Shown here: one piece after another, positions 56,554-64,000 of the stretch
Layout: every line of letters begins with the position of its first letter
Numbering within the stretch: position 1 is the first letter of the stretch
Assembly (NCBI GenBank): GCA_963556255.1
Contig: OY744609.1
Span: 13,029,290-13,093,289, forward strand
DNA: 64,000 bases
Origin: Allolobophora icterica
Lineage: Eukaryota > Annelida > Clitellata > Crassiclitellata > Lumbricidae
Direction: 5' to 3'
Position numbers and translations under genes: made by a program
Notes under the pieces: generated by a model
Databases searched by the model: none
Told to the model about the DNA's origin: nothing
What the model saw: the letters and a program-made list of their open reading frames with translations, nothing else

Positions 56554-57616
56554 TTTTTTTTACCCGAGGTATATAGGATCCCTCAGGTGTCAGATACTAC
56601 TTAAATATGTTGACTCTGGAGTGGCCGTCCTGGTCAAGATCTGGAACAACGAAAGTGCTGTGGAAGGCAACTGCGTTGAAACGCTGAATAGCTATGGATA
56701 CGCGTTGAAACAAATAACTGGTTTCTCTTGGGTCTCCCGAAGTCTGGTGCAGGAGACGCCCTAGGTCGGTGAGAAATGCCAGTCCCTTGGAGTTGACTGG
56801 TCCCAGGGTCTCAAAGGCCAATGGGACAAAATGGTAGGATTGCATCAACTGAGCATATTTCGAGTTTTTCCTGGACTCAGCCAGGTCCGCCGCACCCCCC
56901 GCTCGTATGGCGGTTGTGGGCAGGTAGGAAGGTGCTACAGTATCAGCCACTGTGACGTCCCAGGTCAAACAGCGACCGGAACGCCATGGTATTAGAGTAA
57001 GGCCATCTGGTCGTTTGCCATCCGACCTGGAGAGGCCTGGGGGTTCCTTCACTGCCGGAATGCCCGCCTGAACGAGGCTTCTGCAGATGAGGTCATTAAG
57101 GACCGCATGTCGGGCATGTCGGCCCGGGCCGAGACGGCAAGACATGCCATGCGAGCCCTCAGCGGTCACCAGAGTGCCGCATGGGCAGTCGTGTGGATGG
57201 CATATGATAGTGCCAAGACGAAGGCCAACGGCTATCCGAACTGCCTCGTCATCCAACCTAAGACCGCACGTGCTGATGGGCAGAGGAAACAGCCAGTCAC
57301 CCGCGTGTGGTGCGGAGACTGCTTTCAGACGTGCTTGGTGGTAGGCGCTGGTGTAGACGCGTGCGAGCTCGGACGCTGTCTTTTGAATGACAGGTCTGTC
57401 CCAAGCTGACTGCTTGTGAGCCAGCTCCCCGTCCGGGTGTGGTGCAGAGAAGTTGGAGCACCATTGCTCAACCGAGGTGATAAACTGAGTATCTGTGTCA
57501 ATGGCAGTATTACTAAGCATGGAAGACTGGAGGGTGAGGGTACTTGCAGCGGAAGCCAAAAAGGCGGGGAGCGCAAGCGAAGTAACCCTACGGATACCCA
57601 AGCCGCCAGCTTTGAC
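56553..57616 (-). pseudogene. LINE with restriction-like-endonuclease-type C-terminal domain
   Basis: An intact 334-codon frame (57601 to 56597), open further upstream until (TTA)n at about 57619 truncates it. Blocks in order: GIRRVTSLALPAFLAS, CPCGTLVTAEGSHGMSC with Cys/His zinc-knuckle spacing, RHAVLNDLICRSL, GKRPDGLTLIPW, LTWDVTVADTVA, YHFVPLAFETLG and LFQRVSIAIQRFNA. The RPDG...WDVTV spacing resembles PD-(D/E)XK nucleases, as in LINEs with restriction-like endonucleases. The exact clade is not certain. A 3' UTR of about 40 bp holds a stem-loop and an A-rich (AAT)n tail. Confidence 0.8.
56563..56587 (-). other. 3'-terminal stem-loop of the LINE
   Basis: CCCGAGG, an 11-base loop, CCTCAGG. 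The counterpart at 63593-63619 keeps pairing with different bases. Confidence 0.7.
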
Positions 57617-57618
57617 AG

Positions 57619-58529
<911 letters not shown>

Positions 58530-60238
58530 CTAGAGTTGCCTATATACATTTTCACCTGTCAGCGCGTCCTGGGTCCACTACTTTTCGTCCTTTATACCAC
58601 ACCTTTAAGCCTCTCATAAAATCCTCCTCTGTCGACCACCATCTCCATGCAGAGGACACCCAACTCTTCATGTTCTTCTCCCCAGGCTCTTTTCCACCGC
58701 CATCACACATTTACTCAACGTGGTTATTGGTTAACCTTATTTCACAGTGGATGTCATCCAATCTCATCTGCCTTAACCCTTCCATAAATGAATTCATCAT
58801 CCTAGGTCTTCTGATCAAATCAAGAAAATCCCTGATCCTTCCATAAATTTTCGACTTTCTCATCGTCTCTCACCTTCACCTCTGACTCCCGTGTCCGCAA
58901 TCTTGGTATTACTTTTGATCCACATCTCTCCTTCTCTAACCACATCTCCAATCTCTCGCGCTCCTGCTTCATGCATATTTTGTGACCTCCGACGCATCCG
59001 ACCGATGCTTGACTTTAAAACTGCCTCCACCATTGCTACCTCCATTGTTCATTCAAAGCTTGATTATTGCAATTCTCTCTTCCTCAATCTTGAATCCACC
59101 CAAATCAAACGTCTGCAACTTATCCAAAACATACTAGAACGCCAAAGCATCATCATATCACTTCCATCCTCAAATCACTCCATTGGCTAAAATTCCCAGA
59201 GCGCATTCACTTCAAAGTCCTATCACTAACCTACAACTCCATACCATATTCCCAGCCCGAATACCTCCGTGATCTCTTCACCATCCAGGAAACCCGCTCC
59301 ACCCGATCATCCTCCTATCTCAGTCTTTCTCGATCTCCAGTCACTACTCATTTCAAGTTCTCCAACCGAACCATATCCAACACAGCACCACGCCTCTGGA
59401 ATGATCTCTCCTCTGAGTTCTGCAAATTCTCTCCCTTCCGCCATCATCATTGCAACCTGTCCTCCATCCTCCTCCTCATGTTCTTCTATCTATCACCTCC
59501 TGGGCCTTCCACTTAAAATTGAAGTCTCACCTTTTCAAGCACTCCTACCCTGACTCGTCTGATCCTCCGCCTTCCAATTATCCTCGCCCAAAACGACACC
59601 CGCCTTGACAGCTGCTCTGCCTCCTCTCTTGACTTGGACCCCTGGAAATCGGATTTGGAACTCTTGGACTACTCTTTGGAAATCCCCTCTGATTTGATTT
59701 GGCCTTCTGGAAACCGGATTAGGACCTCTTTTGGACTACTCTATGGAAAACCCCTCCGATTTGATTTCGCCTTCTGGTATCTGGAATCTGGAAGGTTATA
59801 TATATATATATTATATATATATTAGATAAGTTTAGTGAAGCTATCTACCTGTACTAATTTTTGCCTCCTTGTTGCGTACTCCTCTATAACCTGTTTATTG
59901 TTTAGGCTACTCCCACTAGCATTTAGCCACTTCGAAAAAGCATAGCTTCCTCTGCCATTCATTGTACCCATGATACTTGACTCAGTTGGGTGTCTCCACC
60001 TAGCGGGATGCCAATCCCTTAAGAGCCACCCATTGCTCCCGCTAATAACTCATACACCACCACTTGTAATATGACCACCTAGTGTCATTGCCGTTGAAAA
60101 CTTTCCTTCATTACTTGCATTAAGAATCTCTAGTCTCTTTTTTTCTACTCACAATTGCGTTGCTGTTATTGATTGTCACTTATAAATGTATCCTTGTGAG
60201 TTGTTACCGGTTGCAATAAAAATTATTGAATTGAATTG

Positions 60239-60245
<7 letters not shown>
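58530..60245 (+). pseudogene. CR1/L2-like LINE, decayed, with 3' UTR and tail, copy 2
   Basis: Degraded VLGPLLF-like start, AEDTQLF (decayed YADD region), SSNLICLNPS, SKLDYCNSLFLNLESTQ, LHWLK-like block, TAPRLWND and a C-terminus. A 3' UTR follows, with GCAATAAAAATTATTGAATTG and an (ATTGA)n tail. Many frame breaks. A (TA)n near 59800 is inserted. Confidence 0.85.

Positions 60246-60279
<34 letters not shown>
60246..60279. repeat. (TA)n
   Basis: Adjacent to the LINE tail. Confidence 0.95.
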
Positions 60280-60281
<2 letters not shown>

Positions 60282-60720
60282 CTTTGCCAAAGACATTGTT
60301 ATATTATACGTAATGTCATTTGACTATCATACTCGTAGCGACAGTCGCAGTTAAAGGAATCGGAGTTCCCTGAGCGCTGTTTTTAAATTAAATGACTTCA
60401 GTTCCTCTGGGGGAGAAAAACAAGGAAATTAATTCAGTTTCAACAAAATGTCATCGCTGGTTCGAGGGCCGGGTACTTTGTTCCCGTCCTTGTTCCGAAT
60501 GAAGTCGGAAAAGCGCCAGGGAGAGAGGGCGAAAGGGAGAGTGAAAACAGCAAGAGAGGGAGCGGTTGCAGTAAGTAAGGAAGACAGAGGGAGAGGGGAG
60601 AGGGAGAGCGGAGACACCGTGCAGACTAATTTGATTGCTTTATTGTAATGGTCTAAAGAGGCCTGGAATGATGTTTCCGTATTACTGAAGAGCTGCGTAC
60701 ATTCTACCTCAGTATGTGTA
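60280..60720. other. Intergenic
   Basis: No gene seen. GA-rich stretch at 60515-60620. Confidence 0.5.
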
Positions 60721-60721
60721 A

Positions 60722-60932
60722 GTGAATGTATATACATGGTATGTATGTGTGCAATAGTGTGTGTGTGTGTGTGTGTGTCAGTGTATATATGTATACATAT
60801 TATATCTATGTATGTATGTGTATATATATATGTACATATGTACTTACGTATGCATTTACGAGTGTATGTATGTATGTATGTATGTATGTATGTATGTATG
60901 TATGTATGTATGTATGTATGTATGTATGTATG

Positions 60933-60966
<34 letters not shown>

Positions 60967-61062
60967 TGTATGTATGTATGTATGTATGTATGTATGTATG
61001 TATGTATGTATGTATGTATGTATGTATGTATGTATGTATGTATGTATGTATGTATGTATGTA
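60722..61062. repeat. (TATG)n microsatellite
   Basis: Long TATG array with TG runs at its left. ORFs in several frames are artefacts. Confidence 0.98.
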
Positions 61063-61079
61063 TGCATGAATCGAAACAG

Positions 61080-62109
61080 AAACAGCAACAGCAACAGCAA
61101 CAATATTATAAGTAACAATCGTTATTAAGTTGATCAGACAATTGGAAGTGCAAGTGAAATGTAGTAAGATCTAATTGCATATATTTAACGCATTGACCAA
61201 TATAATTATGGCTGCAATATTAATGAGACAAATTACAATTGTGCATTAGGATATGCTATAGTGACTATTGCGGAGGACTTACATAACAGGGCTATTGTTT
61301 AATGACACCGTTATAAGAAAGTCCACCAGAATATAGATAAAATCCTGTTTGCAACTTGCGAAAGTGCGTGTGTGTTCTCCAAACCAATTTTTTAAAGACA
61401 ACATGAGAATAGTACTTATGTTACGCTTAGAGTAATTCATTTGAACAAACCTATAGCCGACAATAAATTCCGTTGAAACCGATTCGACACGTTAGAAAGA
61501 ACGTTTAAATGCCTTCCTTGAATCGTGATCAATGTTTAGTGTTTTTCATATGCATTTGCGAATGCATATGAAAGGATTGAAGTGTTGATCTTGAAACCTA
61601 CTTCACCACCTGAATTTATTTCAAGATTTCTAACTAAGCATTAGGGCCTAATAGGGTCAATCAATCTTCGTTGCCCTGGGAGGGTTAAATTGGAAGTTTG
61701 GATTAGATTACCTTTAGCCATGCCAACTAGAAGAAACTCCGCTACCCATAGGGTCACCTATGGTAGTAAATAAGAAAGTCGTGATAATACAAGACAGTCA
61801 GTTGATATTCAATTACAGGAATTAAAGATAGGTCAGAGTAAACTTAATTAACTAGCTTCACTAAACTCCCATAGTAACTTTGTGGCCCAGTTCTACAGTT
61901 TTACGTAATCAAGTTCTATTTTAAGCAAAAGGATGTCCTTCATGAATTGGCCTGTTTATTGAGCACACACAAAAAATTGATATATGTGTATAATATTGTG
62001 TATATATATATATATAACTATGTATCCGGTAATCACAAACCCGGACATTACTTGCAAGTTTGACGATCAGTATGCCTTTAGGCCTACAAGCTCAATTGTT
62101 ACAGCTTTG
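61080..62109. other. Intergenic
   Basis: No gene seen. A perfect 13-bp inverted repeat with a 4-base loop lies at 61544-61573. Confidence 0.5.
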
Positions 62110-62555
62110 ATGGCTATAGGCCCTATTTAGCCACATCCTTGATACCCTGGGTAATGGGCCCTATGTTCGCTTGGTTTCATTGGATTTTTCCAAAGCAGTT
62201 AACTGTCTTGACTCGGCCAGAGACTCATATCTGGCCGATCAGCTTGCCTCATTCCCAATCCCTGATCCTATCTTTAATTGGACCTTGAACCTCCTTCAAA
62301 ATCGTAGTCAGTGCACCAAGTTTCAGGGAGAAACAAATCAAATCAAATTTATTCTTGCAACCAATCAACATAAACAAAAAGTAACAGCAACAAAAAAATC
62401 TTCCCTTACACAAATCAACGCAAGCATCACTCATGGATCCGGTTTGGGCCCCATTGATTTTGTGGTTGCCATCTCAGGTTTAAAACCAATCTACATAAGC
62501 AACCGCATTTTAAAAAAGGCCGATCATTTTTACCTAGCAATGGTGGAGGAAGTTT
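62110..62555 (+). pseudogene. Non-LTR RT core fragment
   Basis: Encodes VSLDFSKAVNCLD (RT block with catalytic Asp), then ASITHGSGLGPIDFVV and a decayed KKADHFYL where the YADD box should be. A different LINE family from its neighbours. Confidence 0.78.
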
Positions 62556-62579
62556 AAAGATCGAGCTGGGCCGGATACG

Positions 62580-63480
62580 TCGGGGTCACGAATGTGCATG
62601 AAGCAGGAGCGCGAGAGGTTGGCGATGTGGTTAGAGAAGGAGTGTGGATCAAAAGTAATACCACAGACTGTGGACACATCATGGTATTTGGAGATGCAGA
62701 GTTAGTATACATAGCTTTTCGGAAGGTTGGGAATTTTCTTGATTTGATCAGGAAGGTTTTGGATGATGAATTCTGTTTTTGGAAGGGTTAAAAGGCAACG
62801 AAGGTTGGGTGCCATCCATTGGGAGATTAAGTTAACCAGCAATTGTATGATGAAGGTGGGAAAAGAGCTTGGAGAGAAGGATTTGTTGAACTGGGTGTCA
62901 TCTGCATAGAGATGGTGGTCAAACAGGATAACGAGTAAGACTGGAACTAGAGTAGAGCAGTAGGGCCTACCACAGACGCCAAATAAAGAAGATAGTCGAG
63001 GAAGAGGGAGGCTGGAGCCAATGGTTTCGAATTCGACAGAAATATGAGTAATCGTGATAGTAATCTCAAAATTCCTGCAGCGCCCACAACGCAAAGTCGC
63101 GGGAACCAACTTATTCACAAGCGCTTAGCCAAATCAAAATCGATATGCAGGGGTGAAATCGGTTCCAGCTAAAGGTCCAAAAGAATCAGTCAGGCAGAGA
63201 GTCAGACGGCTAAAATGGGTGGTGTTTAGAACTGAATCGGCGAGTGAGATAGAGGGAAGAGGAGGAATCGAAATAGGATTTGTGGAAGAGCAATGATTTC
63301 AGTATTGAAGGCTGCAGAAGTATTAAGGAGGCAGATAAAAGAGACCTGTTGATTTTAAGAAGTGGCAGAACCAAGTTTATGTAGAGGAGTGAGTTGGGTT
63401 TCAGTTCAGTGCCGCTTGGTAAAACCAGACTGGGGTGGGTTGAGGAGTGAGTTGGAAGTCAGGTAGTCATTGATCCGAGT
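62580..63480 (-). pseudogene. CR1/L2-like LINE, decayed, copy 3
   Basis: Read downward from 63480: PQSGFTK-like, DHHLYADDTQF (catalytic YADD kept), LVNLISQWMAPNL and KTEFIIQNLPDQIKK. Near-identical blocks in 44487-46090. Frameshifted. Confidence 0.82.
63055..63125 (-). repeat. Dispersed repeat C, diverged copy 6
   Basis: Minus strand GCGCTTGTGAATAAGTTGGT and GGAATTTTGAGATTAC, inside the decayed LINE. Confidence 0.55.
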
Positions 63481-63495
63481 CAGGACTATGCGTTC

Positions 63496-63496
63496 A

Positions 63497-63573
<77 letters not shown>
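63496..63573. repeat. (TTA)n microsatellite
   Basis: Joined to an orphan LINE 3' end on its right. Confidence 0.97.
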
Positions 63574-63630
63574 GTTTTTTTTGTTTTTTTTGCCCCAAGG
63601 TACATATGATCCCTTGGGGACTTAGATATT
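63574..63630 (-). mobile_element. Orphan 3' end of the restriction-like-endonuclease LINE
   Basis: Stem CCCCAAGG/CCTTGGGG (63593-63600 and 63612-63619) around an 11-base loop, then an A-rich and (AAT)n tail on the minus strand, as at 56553-56590. Confidence 0.7.
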
Positions 63631-63636
63631 AATTTT

Positions 63637-63669
63637 TTGTTATGTTATTTCCAGGAAATAACATAACAA
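63637..63669. repeat. Perfect 16-bp inverted repeat, 1-base loop
   Basis: TTGTTATGTTATTTCC and its exact complement around a single A. Confidence 0.95.

Positions 63670-63671
<2 letters not shown>

Positions 63672-63759
<88 letters not shown>
63672..63759. repeat. (ATT)n microsatellite
   Basis: Pure run that adjoins the LINE tail to its right. Confidence 0.97.
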
Positions 63760-63760
<1 letters not shown>

Positions 63761-63764
63761 GCCG

Positions 63765-64000
63765 TTTTATATAGCGCCCCTTCAAGAGTGCCTACTCAGG
63801 AGCGCTCCCAGCCCAACTTCGGTCGAACAACGTAGTTTTGAGGACAGTAAGAAACAGGGTGAAATGACCAATCGGTATCAGTCGGAACTTGGTAGAGAGC
63901 CACTGTATTGGGCAGTGCTTGGTAGGGAGCCATTCCAGGTCATCGGGCGAGCCACAGAGAAGGAACGGCAATACCGTGTGGCTGTCCGCGCGCGGGGAAC
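63765..64000 (-). pseudogene. L2-like LINE 3' end, runs off the window
   Basis: Minus strand: a TWNGS-like remnant of the AGPTIWNGLP block, VGLGALL, then GGGAGCGCTCCTGAGTAG and GGGGCGCTATATAAAAC. Homologous to the end of 16710-17690. Confidence 0.78.

Noticed and set aside
60429..61128. Long frames over (TATG)n
   Set aside because: Repeat-encoded CMYV/THIH patterns, not protein.

Overview
The window is animal nuclear DNA, most likely from a marine invertebrate. Genes are split by GT-AG introns. Much of the sequence is microsatellites, tRNA-derived SINEs, decayed non-LTR retrotransposons and short hAT-type DNA elements. There are no operons, ribosome binding sites or other prokaryotic signals. 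The species cannot be named from sequence alone. A cilium gene, an otopetrin, a Polinton-type protease relic and a frequent TAGGCCTA 8-mer fit a deuterostome or lophotrochozoan invertebrate.

Two protein genes are well supported. (1) CFAP251 (WDR66), a WD40-repeat axonemal protein, lies on the minus strand from 40339 (ATG) to 18092 (stop). I rebuilt 25 coding exons by eye. All splice phases agree, the exons sum to 3399 bp (1132 codons plus stop), and the protein reads from the acidic N-terminus to the EF-hand-like C-terminus. One intron has a GC donor. (2) An intronless otopetrin-family proton channel lies at 51655..53574 (+), 639 residues with about 12 membrane segments.

Layout. 1..1483: repeat debris and two opposed pieces of a non-LTR reverse transcriptase (RT). 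1484..12256: a 10.8 kb element with two almost identical 3283-bp terminal direct repeats (TGTGG...CCACA, flanked by tatg), a 4.2 kb interior and no recognisable gene. This is LARD-like, meaning a large non-coding LTR derivative. Each terminal repeat carries an array of at least 17 small hairpins whose stems change on both sides together. 12257..17960: the interrupted RT relic, four hAT-type elements with perfect 8-bp target duplications, and an L2/CR1-like LINE end. 18092..40339: CFAP251, whose introns hold SINEs, LINE ends, minisatellites and two hAT MITEs. 40340..51600: its 5' flank, a large inverted repeat around (TA)n, and a segment whose second copy at about 50600..51545 acts as an unoccupied site showing several insertions in the first. 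A broken Polinton/adintovirus-type protease lies at 49489..49950. 51655..54237: otopetrin and a 3' region full of microsatellites. 54240..64000: mostly LINE relics, including a LINE with a restriction-like-endonuclease-type C-terminal domain and a conserved 3' stem-loop.

CFAP251 and otopetrin have no evident functional link. The rest is the work of transposons: nested insertions, shared LINE/SINE tails and microsatellites grown from element tails. The most unusual object is the non-coding terminal-repeat element with its hairpin array.
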